Positions 1 through 9,106 of a stretch of DNA of 64,000 nt are shown here, piece by piece. Source of the DNA: Rhizobium phaseoli. Its GTDB lineage: Bacteria > Pseudomonadota > Alphaproteobacteria > Rhizobiales > Rhizobiaceae. The notes beneath the pieces are model-generated. The model was not told the origin of the DNA and made no database searches. It saw nothing but the letters and a program-made list of their open reading frames with translations. Within the stretch, counting starts at the first letter, position 1; the number at the start of each line of letters is the position of its first letter. A program made the position numbers and the translations under genes. The stretch covers positions 337,749 to 401,748 of the forward strand of contig NZ_ML133568.1 in the NCBI RefSeq assembly GCF_003985125.1. The letters run 5' to 3'.

Positions 1-142
1 AGGGCAGATGGGGGGGGTGAGGAGCATCAGCGACGAACGCCTTGAGCGGCAAGCGAAAGGCATTTTCTCCAGAGACCGAAACATAAACGCCCAGCATCGT
101 CTCGAAGATGTGGGTCGCACCCCGAACTCCTCCGCACGCCAT
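1..142 (-). CDS. Possible partial ORF, resembling a Gfo/Idh/MocA oxidoreductase C-terminus
   Basis: The minus strand is open from an ATG at 142 to the window edge and reads MACGGVRGATHIFETMLGVY and onward. The HIFETMLGVY...FRLPL pattern recalls the C-terminal helix and strand of Gfo/Idh/MocA sugar oxidoreductases. If so, it would be a gene remnant, because a stop codon lies just upstream in the same frame. The piece is too short for a firm call. It lies head to head with nadQ and could simply be non-coding sequence. Confidence 0.25.
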   Translation of the reverse strand, partial: MACGGVRGATHIFETMLGVYVSVSGENAFRLPLKAFVADAPHPPHLP

Positions 143-169
143 TGGCTTCCGTCCCCGCCTGTGTCAGGA

Positions 170-1099
170 ATGACCCATTCGGAACGGAGTATTCGGTCCC
201 CTGTGACGATCGGCTTTGCGCATGCGGAATTGATTGCGGTGCTCGTCGCGGTGACGGGGGATGAGCCGCGTGTGCTGACGATCCGTTCCGGCAATGCGCT
301 GCCGTCCGGCCCGTTCGAAATGGGGCATCGCACCCTGCAATCGGGCCTGCGCGAATGGGTGCAGGAGCAGACGGAACATCCGGTCGGCTATCTCGAGCAG
401 CTCTACACCTTCGCCGACCGCGACCGGAACAATGATATTCCCGGCGGCCGGACGATCTCGATCAGCTATCTCGGCCTCGTCAACGAGCAGGCCGGCGCCG
501 GCCGGCCGGGCTGGCACGGCTGGTACGACTATTTTCCCTGGGAAGACCACCGGCACGGCCGCCCGGCCGTGCTCGGCGAGATCATGACGCGTCTGAAGGG
601 CTGGGCCGATGCCGATCCGGCCCGGCGCGACCTGCGCCATCGCCGCGCCGATTTCACCTTCGGCCTCGACGGCGGCGGCTGGAACGAGGATCTGGCGCTG
701 CAGCGCTACGAATTGCTCTATGAAGCCGGGCTGGTGGCCGAAGCCGGATGTTCTGCCGAGGCCAATCTCGGCCGGGCGATGTTTGCCGACCATCGCCGGA
801 TTCTCGCGACCGGCATCGCCAGGCTGCGCGCCAAGATCAAATACCGCCCTGTTGTCTTCGAGCTGATGCCGGAGAGTTTCACGCTTCTGCGGCTGCAGCG
901 CACCATCGAGGCGCTCGCCGGGCTGACATTGCACAAGCAGAATTTCCGCCGCCTGATCGAACAGCAGGAACTGGTCGAGGAAACCGGCGGCACGGAAAGC
1001 GAAACCGGCGGCCGGCCGGCCAAGCTTTTCCGCTTCCGCCACACCGTGCTCGAGGAACGGGCGCTCGCCGGAACGAAATTACCGCTCTCCCGCAATTGA
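170..1099 (+). CDS. nadQ: NadQ-type transcriptional regulator of NAD biosynthesis
   Basis: The protein has 309 residues from the ATG at 170, which I chose because the alphaproteobacterial family begins near MTHSERSIRSPVTIGFAHAE; the frame is open further upstream. The N-terminal half is Nudix-like (HAELIAVLVAVTGDEPRVLT, then PFEMGHRTLQ and the YLEQLYTFADRDR stretch). The C-terminal part is a winged helix (RTIEALAGLTLHKQNFRRLIEQQ). Known NadQ proteins repress nadABC in Rhizobiales. The gene sits directly upstream of nadA in the same orientation, and its stop codon overlaps the nadA promoter. The NrtR family is related in fold but usually keeps a different context. Confidence 0.85.
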   Translation: MTHSERSIRSPVTIGFAHAELIAVLVAVTGDEPRVLTIRSGNALPSGPFEMGHRTLQSGLREWVQEQTEHPVGYLEQLYTFADRDRNNDIPGGRTISISYLGLVNEQAGAGRPGWHGWYDYFPWEDHRHGRPAVLGEIMTRLKGWADADPARRDLRHRRADFTFGLDGGGWNEDLALQRYELLYEAGLVAEAGCSAEANLGRAMFADHRRILATGIARLRAKIKYRPVVFELMPESFTLLRLQRTIEALAGLTLHKQNFRRLIEQQELVEETGGTESETGGRPAKLFRFRHTVLEERALAGTKLPLSRN

Positions 1100-1124
1100 C
1101 ATATGCTCAGAACGAGAATATCTC
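1096..1124 (+). promoter_or_regulatory. nadABC promoter overlapping the nadQ stop codon
   Basis: TTGACA at 1096-1101 is followed by a 17-base spacer and TATCTC at 1119-1124. The first NadQ-type inverted repeat (1101-1121) covers the spacer and the -10 region, so bound protein would block RNA polymerase. Confidence 0.6.
1101..1121. promoter_or_regulatory. Probable NadQ operator 1
   Basis: Imperfect inverted repeat ATATGCTC-N5-GAGAATAT, with one mismatch between the arms. It lies inside the nadA promoter and shares its left arm with operator 2. Confidence 0.6.
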
Positions 1125-1134
1125 TTTGCCCGTG

Positions 1135-1155
1135 ATATGCTCAAATAGAGCATAA
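1135..1155. promoter_or_regulatory. Probable NadQ operator 2
   Basis: ATATGCTC-AAATA-GAGCATAA, in which ATGCTC and GAGCAT are perfectly complementary. The centre is 34 bases from that of operator 1, about three helical turns, and 24 bases before the nadA start. Placed this way, it could give cooperative repression. Confidence 0.65.
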
Positions 1156-1168
1156 TTAGGAGCCGGCC

Positions 1169-2140
1169 ATGAACCATCCTGTTTCCGCATCCTCGCTCTA
1201 TGAGCGCGTCAGCCGCGTCATTCCCAAAGCCGAATGGATGTCGTTCGAGAACGATGTCGACGCCATTCTCGACCTCAAGCGCCGCCGCAATGCCGTCATT
1301 CTCGCGCATAATTATCAGACGCCGGAAATCTTTCACGGTGTCGCCGATATCGTCGGCGACAGCCTGGCGCTCGCCCGCAAAGCGATCGAGGTCGATGCCG
1401 ATGTGATCGTGCTGGCCGGCGTGCATTTCATGGCCGAGACGGCCAAGCTTCTGAACCCGGAGAAAACCGTGCTGATCCCGGATCTCGGCGCCGGTTGTTC
1501 GCTGGCGGATTCGATCACGGCGGAGGATATCGCGTTGCTGCGCCAGGCCCATCCCGGCGTGCCTGTCGTCACCTATGTCAATACCTCGGCCGCGGTGAAG
1601 GCCGCCTCCGACATCTGCTGCACCTCCGGCAATGCCAAGCAGGTGGTGGAGTCGCTCGGCGTGCCGAAGGTGCTGATGATCCCGGACGAATATCTCGCCC
1701 GCAACGTCGCCCGCGAAACCGACATCGAGATCATCGCCTGGCATGGGCATTGCGAGGTGCATGAACTTTTCACCGCCGACGATGTCCGCCAGTTGCGCGA
1801 AAATCACCCCGGCGTGACGGTGCTCGCCCATCCGGAATGCCCGCCCGACGTCGTGGCCGAGGCCGATTTCGCCGGCTCCACCGCCGTGATGTCGGACTAT
1901 GTCGGCAGCCGGAAACCGGCGCGGGTCGTGCTGCTGACCGAATGCTCGATGAGCGACAACGTCGCCGTGCACCATCCGGATGTCGAGTTCATCCGGCCCT
2001 GCAATCTCTGCCCGCATATGAAGCGGATCACCCTCGCCAATATTCGCGCCGCCCTTGAGGAAAACCGCCATGAAGTGACGGTCGATCCGGCAATCGCCAC
2101 GGCGGCGCGGCGCGCCGTCGAAAGGATGCTGGCGATATGA
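1169..2140 (+). CDS. nadA: Quinolinate synthase NadA
   Basis: Condenses iminoaspartate with dihydroxyacetone phosphate to give quinolinate, the second step of de novo NAD synthesis, in the cytoplasm. At 323 residues the length is normal for the family. The three cysteines expected to hold the [4Fe-4S] cluster are C110 (GAGCSLAD), C195 (WHGHCEVHE) and C281 (CNLCPHMKR). Their spacing of about 85 residues matches the family. AGGAG stands just before the ATG. The stop overlaps the nadB start (ATGA), so translation of the two is probably coupled. Confidence 0.97.
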   Translation: MNHPVSASSLYERVSRVIPKAEWMSFENDVDAILDLKRRRNAVILAHNYQTPEIFHGVADIVGDSLALARKAIEVDADVIVLAGVHFMAETAKLLNPEKTVLIPDLGAGCSLADSITAEDIALLRQAHPGVPVVTYVNTSAAVKAASDICCTSGNAKQVVESLGVPKVLMIPDEYLARNVARETDIEIIAWHGHCEVHELFTADDVRQLRENHPGVTVLAHPECPPDVVAEADFAGSTAVMSDYVGSRKPARVVLLTECSMSDNVAVHHPDVEFIRPCNLCPHMKRITLANIRAALEENRHEVTVDPAIATAARRAVERMLAI

Positions 2141-3678
2141 GCGAACGTCTCGATCATCTTGCCGGGCACACCGTCATCGTCGGCAGCGGCCTGGCCGGGC
2201 TGATGACGGCGCTGACGCTGGCGCCGGAACCCTCCGTCATCGTCACCCGCGCCGCCCTCGGCACACAGACCTCAAGCGCCTGGGCGCAGGGCGGCATTGC
2301 CGCCAGCATCGGCGCCGACGACAGTGCGGCGTTGCATCTGGCCGATACGCTTGCGGCCGGCGACGGGCTCTGCGACCGGACCGTCGCGGCCGGCATCATT
2401 GCCGAGGCGCCGGCGGCAATTGCCGCACTGGAACAGGCCGGCGTGCGCTTCGACCGCAATGCGAGGGGAGAATTCTCACTCGGATTGGAGGCGGCCCATA
2501 ACCGCCGCCGCATCGTCCACGCCGAAGGCGATGGCTCGGGTGCGGCAATCATCGCCGCATTGGTACGAGCCGTGGCGCAGTCCCCTGCCATTTCAGTGCT
2601 CGAAGGCTTCGAAGCGCGGCGGATTCTGATGGACGGCGAAGGGGTAGCCGGCCTGCTCTGCGCGACCGCGGATGGGGCTGCCATCCTGCCGACCGCGAAG
2701 GTGGTGCTGGCCACCGGCGGTATCGGCGGCCTTTATGATGCGACCACCAATCCGATCGGCAATTTTGGCCAGGGGATCGCGCTCGCGGCACGGGCGGGTG
2801 CCGACCTTGCCGACATGGAATTCGTCCAGTTCCATCCGACGGCGCTCGATTCTCGCCGCAGGCCCTTGGCGCTGGTCAGCGAGGCGGTGCGCGGCGAGGG
2901 GGCTCTGCTCGTCAATGAAAGCGGTGAACGGTTCATGGCCCGCATCCCGGGCGCCGAGCTTGCGCCGCGCGATGTCGTGGCGCGCGCCATCAGTGCCGAG
3001 AGCGCCCGCGGCGGCAGGGTCTTCCTCGATGCCCGCGACGCGCTCGGCATCCGGTTCGCTACACGCTTCCCTGTGATCGCAGCCCTTTGCGGCGAAGCCG
3101 GAATCGATCCGGCGAAAGACCTCATTCCGGTGCGCCCGGCCGTTCACTACCACATGGGCGGCGTTGCAACCGATGCCAATGGCCGCAGCTCCGTTCACGG
3201 CCTCTGGGTTGCCGGGGAGGCGGCCTCGACCGGCCTGCACGGCGCAAACCGGCTGGCCAGCAATTCGCTGCTGGAAGCGGCGGTGATGGGGATGCGGGCG
3301 GCGCGCAACATAGCGGGCCTGCCGGCACGCACCGGCGGTCCCTTGCAATCCGAAAGGCTGCCGGCGCCGGCCGACGCATCGCTGGTCCGGCCGGTCGTCT
3401 CGCGCCATCTCGGCGTGCTGCGCAATGGGGGCGCGGTACAGGACGCGATTGCCGCCCTGCTACCGCTTGCCGAAAGTGACGGCCCGGCCGCCGATCCGGC
3501 CATCGTCGCGCTGTTGATCGCAGTCTTTGCCGGTCTGCGGATGGAATCGCGCGGCGCCCATGCCCGCACCGATTTTCCGCTGAAGCTCGCCGATATCAAG
3601 CGCCGCCGGATGCGTCTGTCCCAGGCGCTGGAGATCGCCCGTGCAACACCGTCCTATGCCCTTGCCAGGAGTGCCTGA
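2137..3678 (+). CDS. nadB: L-aspartate oxidase NadB
   Basis: FAD enzyme that oxidises L-aspartate to iminoaspartate, which NadA uses directly. It has 513 residues. The N-terminal dinucleotide fold has GSGLAG at 16-21. The fumarate-reductase-type core follows with [11 protein letters not shown], the active-site region FVQFHPTAL, and [11 protein letters not shown] near the second FAD contact. The C-terminal helical domain carries the [12 protein letters not shown] motif of the succinate dehydrogenase/NadB superfamily. It overlaps nadA by four bases, and nadC begins two bases after its stop. Confidence 0.97.
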   Translation: MSERLDHLAGHTVIVGSGLAGLMTALTLAPEPSVIVTRAALGTQTSSAWAQGGIAASIGADDSAALHLADTLAAGDGLCDRTVAAGIIAEAPAAIAALEQAGVRFDRNARGEFSLGLEAAHNRRRIVHAEGDGSGAAIIAALVRAVAQSPAISVLEGFEARRILMDGEGVAGLLCATADGAAILPTAKVVLATGGIGGLYDATTNPIGNFGQGIALAARAGADLADMEFVQFHPTALDSRRRPLALVSEAVRGEGALLVNESGERFMARIPGAELAPRDVVARAISAESARGGRVFLDARDALGIRFATRFPVIAALCGEAGIDPAKDLIPVRPAVHYHMGGVATDANGRSSVHGLWVAGEAASTGLHGANRLASNSLLEAAVMGMRAARNIAGLPARTGGPLQSERLPAPADASLVRPVVSRHLGVLRNGGAVQDAIAALLPLAESDGPAADPAIVALLIAVFAGLRMESRGAHARTDFPLKLADIKRRRMRLSQALEIARATPSYALARSA

Positions 3679-3679
3679 G

Positions 3680-4579
3680 ATGAGCCTTACTCCCCTTCCG
3701 CGCCTGATCGTCGAGCCGCTGGTGCGGGCGGCATTGCTCGAAGATCTCGGCCTTGCCGGCGACATCACCTCGGCAGCGGTTATCCCCGGCGAGCATCGCT
3801 CGACGGTGATGATGGCCGCCCGTCAGCCGGGCGTGATCGCCGGTCTTGACGCGGCCGAGCTCGCCTTCACCCTCGTTGATCCCGAAATCGTCATGCGGCG
3901 CCATATCGAGGATGGCGACGCGGTCAAAACAGGCGACGTGATCGCCACGATCGAGGGGCCGTCGCGCGGCCTGCTCACCGCCGAGCGCACCGCGCTGAAT
4001 TTCCTCGGCCATCTCTCCGGCATTGCCACCGTGACGGCAGAGATTGCCGCCGCCATCAGCGGCAGCAAAGCTTCTGTCGCCTGCACGCGCAAGACGACCC
4101 CGGGGTTGAGGGCGCTGGAAAAATACGCGGTGCGGGCCGGCGGCGGCATGAACCACCGTTTCGCACTTTATGACGCGGTGCTGATCAAGGACAACCACGT
4201 GGCGATATCAGGCGGCGTTGCCGAGGCGATCCGCCGGGCCCGGGCCGGCGTCGGCCATCTGGTGAAGGTCGAGGTCGAAGTGGACCGGCTCGATCAGCTG
4301 CATGAAGCGATGGAAACAGGCGTCGATGCCGTCCTGCTCGACAATATGAAGCCGGATCAGCTGCGCGAAGCGGTCGCCATCGTCGCCGGCCGGGCGATCA
4401 CCGAGGCATCCGGCCGGGTGACGCCGGCAACGGCCGCGGCCATCGCGGCTTCCGGTGTCGACCTGATTTCCGTCGGCTGGCTGACGCACAGCGCGCCGGT
4501 GCTGGATATCGGCCTCGATTTCGTCGCGGCCGCAACCGCGGCGGAAACTCGCGCCAAACGCGTCGCATCAGCGCTGTGA
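3680..4579 (+). CDS. nadC: Nicotinate-nucleotide pyrophosphorylase (carboxylating) NadC
   Basis: Converts quinolinate and PRPP to nicotinate mononucleotide, the third step of the pathway. It has 299 residues from the ATG at 3680. A longer frame opens at 3641 inside nadB, but the 3680 start is two bases after the nadB stop and gives the usual N-terminus. Visible motifs are TAERTALNFLGHLSGIAT, the quinolinate/PRPP-binding ACTRKTTPGLR, GGGMNHRFAL with LIKDNH, and LLDNM. It is the last gene of the nadABC operon. Confidence 0.97.
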   Translation: MSLTPLPRLIVEPLVRAALLEDLGLAGDITSAAVIPGEHRSTVMMAARQPGVIAGLDAAELAFTLVDPEIVMRRHIEDGDAVKTGDVIATIEGPSRGLLTAERTALNFLGHLSGIATVTAEIAAAISGSKASVACTRKTTPGLRALEKYAVRAGGGMNHRFALYDAVLIKDNHVAISGGVAEAIRRARAGVGHLVKVEVEVDRLDQLHEAMETGVDAVLLDNMKPDQLREAVAIVAGRAITEASGRVTPATAAAIAASGVDLISVGWLTHSAPVLDIGLDFVAAATAAETRAKRVASAL

Positions 4580-4823
4580 ACCCTCGGCTGTGCCTGCTGA
4601 ATTGCCGGCCAGCAAGCCTTGCCCGCCTGAAATAACGCAAGGCAATCCGCGTCGCCCGCAAAGTGTTGGCAAGCATTTCCCGTCGGCCGATGCGAAAAAA
4701 ATACAAATATTCGATGAAAAATTCGTTTTTCGATAGCAATACCGCTATGCGCGGACCGCATATGGCTCTAACATGTACCTGCGGGTGCGCACGCGCGCTT
4801 GGCTTTCAGGGGTGAGAAGCGGG
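4580..4823. other. Non-coding gap before the BTAD regulator
   Basis: The gap holds an A/T-rich stretch at about 4690-4750 (runs of A and T amid GC-rich DNA), likely a promoter region for the downstream regulator. I see no clear operator or terminator. Confidence 0.4.
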
Positions 4824-6776
4824 ATGCAACGGACATCCGGACAGATGCCGACGAACAGGCTCTGCCTGCTCGGAAGGCCGCGACTGCTGGCAGCGGGGAG
4901 GGAACTCTCCTTGCCGGAGAAGTCTTATTTTCTCCTCGCCATGCTCGCCGCCGAAGCCGATCTCGAACTCGACCGCGAGACCGTCAGGCGTCAGCTCTGG
5001 CAATCGGAATTGCCGGAAAAGCGCGCCGGCAGTCTGCGCCAACTCCTGGCGCGTATCGAGCAGAGCATTCCCGCCGACCTTCCGCCGCTGCTGGCGGCGA
5101 CCCGAACCCATATCGGGCTTGCCGACGGCTGGGAAGTCGACGTTCATTTGCTGAAGCAGAGGGGGCCGCTCGCAGCAGAGGACATCGGCATCTTGAATGG
5201 CGAACTGCTTGAAGGCGCCAAGTCACCGACGCAGGGGGCCGAGGACTGGTTGACCTTCGAGCGCCAGCGTGTCGACGAATTGCGTGCCGCCCATCTCACC
5301 CGGCTGGTCGAGAGCGCCGAAGACAGATCGGACGAAGAACAGGTCGCCTTTGCCCGGCGGCTGCTGGAACTCGACCCGGCCAGCGAGACGGCCTATCGCG
5401 CCCTGATGCGCCTCTATGTCAGGATGAACGATCCGGCCGCGGCTCGTCAGGCCTATCTGAAGTGCAAAAGCCAGCTGAAGGACGACTTCGACACCGAACC
5501 GGAAGAAAGCACCACCGCGCTTGCCCGCGAGCTCGGCCTGACCCCGGCCGCACAGGCCGCAGCCGAGCGCCCTTCTTCGACGCTCGGTGGCTTCGCCGGT
5601 CCACTCGGCGAGCCGCGGATCATCATCCTGCCGCCTGAGAGTATTTTTACCGATCCGCTGATGGAGCGCGTCGGCCGGGCGCTTCTCGAAGACGTCACCA
5701 TCGGCCTCAGCCAGCAGCGCGGCTTCAAGGTGATCGCGGCCCATACGAGCCTCGAGATCCTCAGCCGCGCGGTCGATCCGGCGCGCGCCGTCCCCGGCCC
5801 GCTCGATCTCAGCTTCGATTATGCGGTCTATGTCACCATCCAGGGCCGTGACGAGGATGTCTATGCGACCTGCCGGCTGACGCGGACGACGACGTCGGAA
5901 GTGATCTGGGCCTTAGAACTGCCGCTGGTCATGCAAAAGATCAGCGAATCCTTCGCGCATCTGACACGGCGGATCGTTTCCTCGCTCGCCGACACGATCG
6001 AGCGCCACGAACTGGCGATGCCGATCGGCGATGCGCCGCCATCGGCCTACCGTCTCTATCTCGAAGGCAAGCGGCTGATCGCCCAGACCGATCTGCAGCA
6101 TCTGCGCCAGGCGCGCAAATGGTTCAAATCCTCGCTCAATCGTTATGAACACTTCTCGGCCGCCCATGCCGGCGTGTCGCGCGCGCTCGGCATGGAATGG
6201 CTGATCCGCGGCATGCAGGACACGGATCTGCTCGACGAGGCGAATGGCGCCGCGCGGCTCGCCCAGCAGTCCGACCCGAACAGCGGCCGGGCCTTCCGCG
6301 AGCTCGGCTTCGTGGCGCTGTACCGCCGCCGTTTCGACGAAAGCCTGGAATACTTCCAGCAGGCCCAGGATCTCAATCCCAACGATGCCGACATCCTCGC
6401 CGATTATGCCGATGCCCTTTCCCATGACGGCGATTTCGATCGCGCACTGGAGCTCAGCCGCGCGGCCTTCAAGCTCAACCCCTTGCCACCGGACTATTAC
6501 TACTGGAACCTCGGCGGCATCCACTTCATGCGCGAAGAATATGAAAAGGCAATCAAGGCGCTGGAGCCGGTAAAGACCAAGCAGGCGACCGCTCGCCTGC
6601 TCGCCGCCTCCCATGCCATGGCAGGCGAAAAGGGGAAGGCCGGCAATTACGCCCGCGTGGTGCTCGAAAACTTCCCCGATTTCCGCAGTGAAGATATTCG
6701 CCATTTCGTCCCCGATCGCGATCCCGCCTTTACGGAACCGTTGATAAAAGGCCTACAATTGGCCGGTCTTCCTTAA
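4824..6776 (+). CDS. SARP-like (BTAD) transcriptional activator with TPR repeats
   Basis: The protein has 650 residues from the ATG at 4824; an in-frame ATG at 4773 is possible, but 4824 follows a purine-rich GAGAAGCGGG. The N-terminal winged-helix part (about 10-95, NRLCLLGRPRLL onward) is followed by a bacterial transcriptional activator domain (about 100-240, with LLELDPASETAYRALMRLY). A TolB/FlgO-like alpha/beta segment covers about 265-390 (RIIILPPESIF). TPR repeats then run from about 420 to the end (AFRELGFVALYRRRFDESLE, QDLNPNDADILADYADAL). Family members activate secondary-metabolite and peptide clusters. It lies just upstream of a small peptide gene, ycaO and tfuA, so it probably controls them. 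That link is inference. Confidence 0.8.
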   Translation: MQRTSGQMPTNRLCLLGRPRLLAAGRELSLPEKSYFLLAMLAAEADLELDRETVRRQLWQSELPEKRAGSLRQLLARIEQSIPADLPPLLAATRTHIGLADGWEVDVHLLKQRGPLAAEDIGILNGELLEGAKSPTQGAEDWLTFERQRVDELRAAHLTRLVESAEDRSDEEQVAFARRLLELDPASETAYRALMRLYVRMNDPAAARQAYLKCKSQLKDDFDTEPEESTTALARELGLTPAAQAAAERPSSTLGGFAGPLGEPRIIILPPESIFTDPLMERVGRALLEDVTIGLSQQRGFKVIAAHTSLEILSRAVDPARAVPGPLDLSFDYAVYVTIQGRDEDVYATCRLTRTTTSEVIWALELPLVMQKISESFAHLTRRIVSSLADTIERHELAMPIGDAPPSAYRLYLEGKRLIAQTDLQHLRQARKWFKSSLNRYEHFSAAHAGVSRALGMEWLIRGMQDTDLLDEANGAARLAQQSDPNSGRAFRELGFVALYRRRFDESLEYFQQAQDLNPNDADILADYADALSHDGDFDRALELSRAAFKLNPLPPDYYYWNLGGIHFMREEYEKAIKALEPVKTKQATARLLAASHAMAGEKGKAGNYARVVLENFPDFRSEDIRHFVPDRDPAFTEPLIKGLQLAGLP

Positions 6777-6881
6777 TTGCACGGCCTTTTAACGAAGCCT
6801 GTAACGCTTAAATGACGCGGACAATGTTTCTCTCCGATGGTTAACGGCAGCAACGCGCCGTCCAGCCAATTGGAGATGAAC

Positions 6882-7022
6882 ATGCAGACGAACGCTGAAA
6901 CCACCGCTCAGACACAGTCCTTGCGCTTTTCCGCAGCCGCCAAAGCAGCCCTGAAGCAGGACCAACTCAACGTTTCCGCCAATGCGCTTGAGAGCCTGAC
7001 GCATGCGCTGAGGTTCCGATAG
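6882..7022 (+). CDS. 46-residue peptide, candidate RiPP precursor
   Basis: It starts at the ATG at 6882, six bases after GGAG (6872-6875). Earlier in-frame ATGs at 6837 and 6876 lack this spacing. The peptide runs from MQTNAETTAQTQSLRF to ESLTHALRFR. It has no cysteine and contains few serines and threonines, with two LRF elements at about residues 14-16 and 43-45. It ends 13 bases before ycaO. Position, size and spacing fit a leader-core precursor. The lack of Cys would argue against azoline chemistry but not against backbone thioamidation. I recognise no family, so the precursor role is inferred from context only. Confidence 0.6.
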   Translation: MQTNAETTAQTQSLRFSAAAKAALKQDQLNVSANALESLTHALRFR

Positions 7023-7035
7023 GGACGAGATCGGT

Positions 7036-8301
7036 ATGTCCGCTTTTGCCGACCTTGAAACGCTAGCCGATGACCTCGAACGATCATCGGCCGGCGTCAG
7101 CGACTATCACGACCGCGCGGTCACGCCGGCGCAGACATTGGCCGCCGTCAGGCCGCATCTGCGCGAATTCGGCATTACCCGCATCGGCCTGCTGACCGCC
7201 CTCGACGTGCTGAACATTCCCGTCGCCTTCGCGACGAGACCGAACAGCCATACGCTTTCGGTCTTCCAGGGCAAAGGCATCGACAATGATGCCGCCATGG
7301 CATCGGCGGCCATGGAGGCGATCGAGACGCGGATCGCGGAAATTGCGCCAGCGGATCTGACACGGGCGACCGTCGACAGCATGCGGGCGGAAGGCGCCGC
7401 CATGATCGATCTCGACAATGTTGCGCGCTGCGCGCCCGATGACATCGGCGGCGGCGCCATCCCCTGGTGCTCCGGGCTCGACATCCTCTCCGGCAGCAGC
7501 GTCTTCGTCCCCTGGTGGCTCGTCGGCCTCGACCATCGCGGCGAGCGGCCGTCGGGCTTCGAGCAGTCGAGTGACGGGCTCGCCTCCGGTAACACGCCGT
7601 CCGAAGCGGTCCTGCACGGGCTTTGCGAGCTGGTGGAGCGCGACGCCTGGGCCTTGACCCAGCTGAAATCGCCGCAGCGCCTCAAGGAGAGCCGCATCGA
7701 CCCCGCCTCGTTCGGCGATGCGGTCATCGATGTCATGACCGACCGGATTTCGCGCGCCGGCATGCGCCTGCTGCTGCTCGACATGACCACGGATATCGGT
7801 GTCCCCGCTTTTCTGGCCATCATCATGCCGGGCAATCTGTCCGACCGCGTCGATGCGCGCTGGGTCCATGTCTGCGGCGGCTGCGGCTGCCATCCCGATC
7901 CCGTCCGTGCCGCGCTGCGCGCCATCACCGAGGCGGCGCAGAGCCGACTGACGGCGATCGCCGGCAGCCGCGATGATTTCTCGCCACGCATCTATCAGCG
8001 GCTCGACAAGAGTGCGGCGATGCAACAGGTGGTCGAACTCTGCGCGGGCGATGGCCGAATGCGCGCCTTCCAGCCCCGCCATCGCCGTCCCGCAACCATC
8101 CAGGAAACCATCGGCCATATTGCCGACCGGCTGACGGCGACCGGCATCGAGCAGATCGTCGTCGTGCCGTTTCCGCATCATCAGGCCCTGCCGGTCTCCG
8201 TCGTCAGGGTGATCGTCCCGGGCCTCGAGGTCGATATATCAGGTCAGTACATCCAGCTCGGCCTGCGCGCCGTAAACACCATGAGAGGAGCCCAATCATG
8301 A
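7036..8301 (+). CDS. YcaO-domain protein (ATP-dependent peptide-backbone modifying enzyme)
   Basis: YcaO enzymes activate a backbone amide with ATP and add a nucleophile to form azolines, amidines or thioamides. This 421-residue protein shows the ATP-site motifs: FQGKGIDNDAAMASAAMEAIE at about 77-97 and SSDGLASGNTPSEAV with CELVERDAW at about 178-205. The C-terminus (NTMRGAQS) lacks the proline-rich PxPxP tail of cyclodehydratases that work with E1-like partners. That fits the TfuA-partnered, thioamide-forming branch. Its stop overlaps the tfuA start (ATGA), so the two are translationally coupled. The substrate is unknown, and the peptide at 6882 is the obvious candidate. Confidence 0.88.
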   Translation: MSAFADLETLADDLERSSAGVSDYHDRAVTPAQTLAAVRPHLREFGITRIGLLTALDVLNIPVAFATRPNSHTLSVFQGKGIDNDAAMASAAMEAIETRIAEIAPADLTRATVDSMRAEGAAMIDLDNVARCAPDDIGGGAIPWCSGLDILSGSSVFVPWWLVGLDHRGERPSGFEQSSDGLASGNTPSEAVLHGLCELVERDAWALTQLKSPQRLKESRIDPASFGDAVIDVMTDRISRAGMRLLLLDMTTDIGVPAFLAIIMPGNLSDRVDARWVHVCGGCGCHPDPVRAALRAITEAAQSRLTAIAGSRDDFSPRIYQRLDKSAAMQQVVELCAGDGRMRAFQPRHRRPATIQETIGHIADRLTATGIEQIVVVPFPHHQALPVSVVRVIVPGLEVDISGQYIQLGLRAVNTMRGAQS

Positions 8302-9041
8302 AGGTTCTGTTCGTCGGTCCGAGCCTTGGTGGCGGCCTTGCCGCAGCGAGAAACATGTCCCCCTGTATCGATTTCCGGCCGCCGGCCGCCTGCGGCGACA
8401 TTCTCAAAGCGGTGGAGGACGGCGCCACGGCGATCGGTCTGGTCGACGGCTATTTTGGCGATCTGCCGTCGGTCTGGCACAAGGAAATCCTCTACGCGCT
8501 CGAACAGGGCGTCGCCGTTGCCGGCGGCGCCAGCATGGGCGCATTGCGGGCGGCCGAATGCGCGCCTTTCGGCATGGTCGGGCTCGGCTCGATCTTCGAA
8601 GATTACCAGTCCGGGCGGTTGCTCGACGACGAGGCCGTGGCGCTGGTGCATGCGCCGCAGGCGCTCGGCTGGCTGCCGCTTTCGGTGCCCTGGGTTGATT
8701 TCGAGCCGACGATCAACGCCCTTCATGCCGGCGGAGAGATTTCGTCGGGCGAGCGCAAGAAACTGCTGCTCTCCGGTCGCTTCCTGCATTTCTCCGAGCG
8801 GACCTATGCCAGGGTGGTGGACGAATGCCATTTCCGCAAGGCGCGCCGCGACTATCTCCTCGCCGCCCTGCGCAAGAACCGGGTCGAACGCAAGCGAGAC
8901 GACGCGCGGCTGGTGCTGGAATGGCTGAACCGTGACGAATTCATGCCCGTCGACCGTGACTGGCACTTTGCCGCGACCTCTCACTGGGAGCTTTTGCACG
9001 CCGAAGTCACGCGCAATGTGACTGCTGTAACGCTTGTATAA
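8298..9041 (+). CDS. tfuA: TfuA-like protein, YcaO partner
   Basis: The 247-residue protein begins MKVLFVGPSLGG and carries GLVDGYFGDLPSVWHKEIL and GGASMGALRAAE, the core of the TfuA family first named from the trifolitoxin region of Rhizobium. In archaea TfuA works with YcaO to thioamidate methyl-coenzyme M reductase, and in some bacteria with thioamidated peptides. It is thought to supply or activate sulfide. It overlaps ycaO by four bases. No trifolitoxin-type precursor (tfxA) is seen, so this is a different cluster using related chemistry. Confidence 0.88.
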   Translation: MKVLFVGPSLGGGLAAARNMSPCIDFRPPAACGDILKAVEDGATAIGLVDGYFGDLPSVWHKEILYALEQGVAVAGGASMGALRAAECAPFGMVGLGSIFEDYQSGRLLDDEAVALVHAPQALGWLPLSVPWVDFEPTINALHAGGEISSGERKKLLLSGRFLHFSERTYARVVDECHFRKARRDYLLAALRKNRVERKRDDARLVLEWLNRDEFMPVDRDWHFAATSHWELLHAEVTRNVTAVTLV

Positions 9042-9106
9042 CGGTCACGGCGAAAAGATGCAGCGGTGATGGAATCTGAGGCCTTCATGGCCAAAGGGGC
9101 GGGACA

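Noticed and set aside
4824..9041. Trifolitoxin biosynthesis cluster
   Set aside because: TfuA is shared, but no tfxA-like precursor and no tfxB to tfxG set is present.
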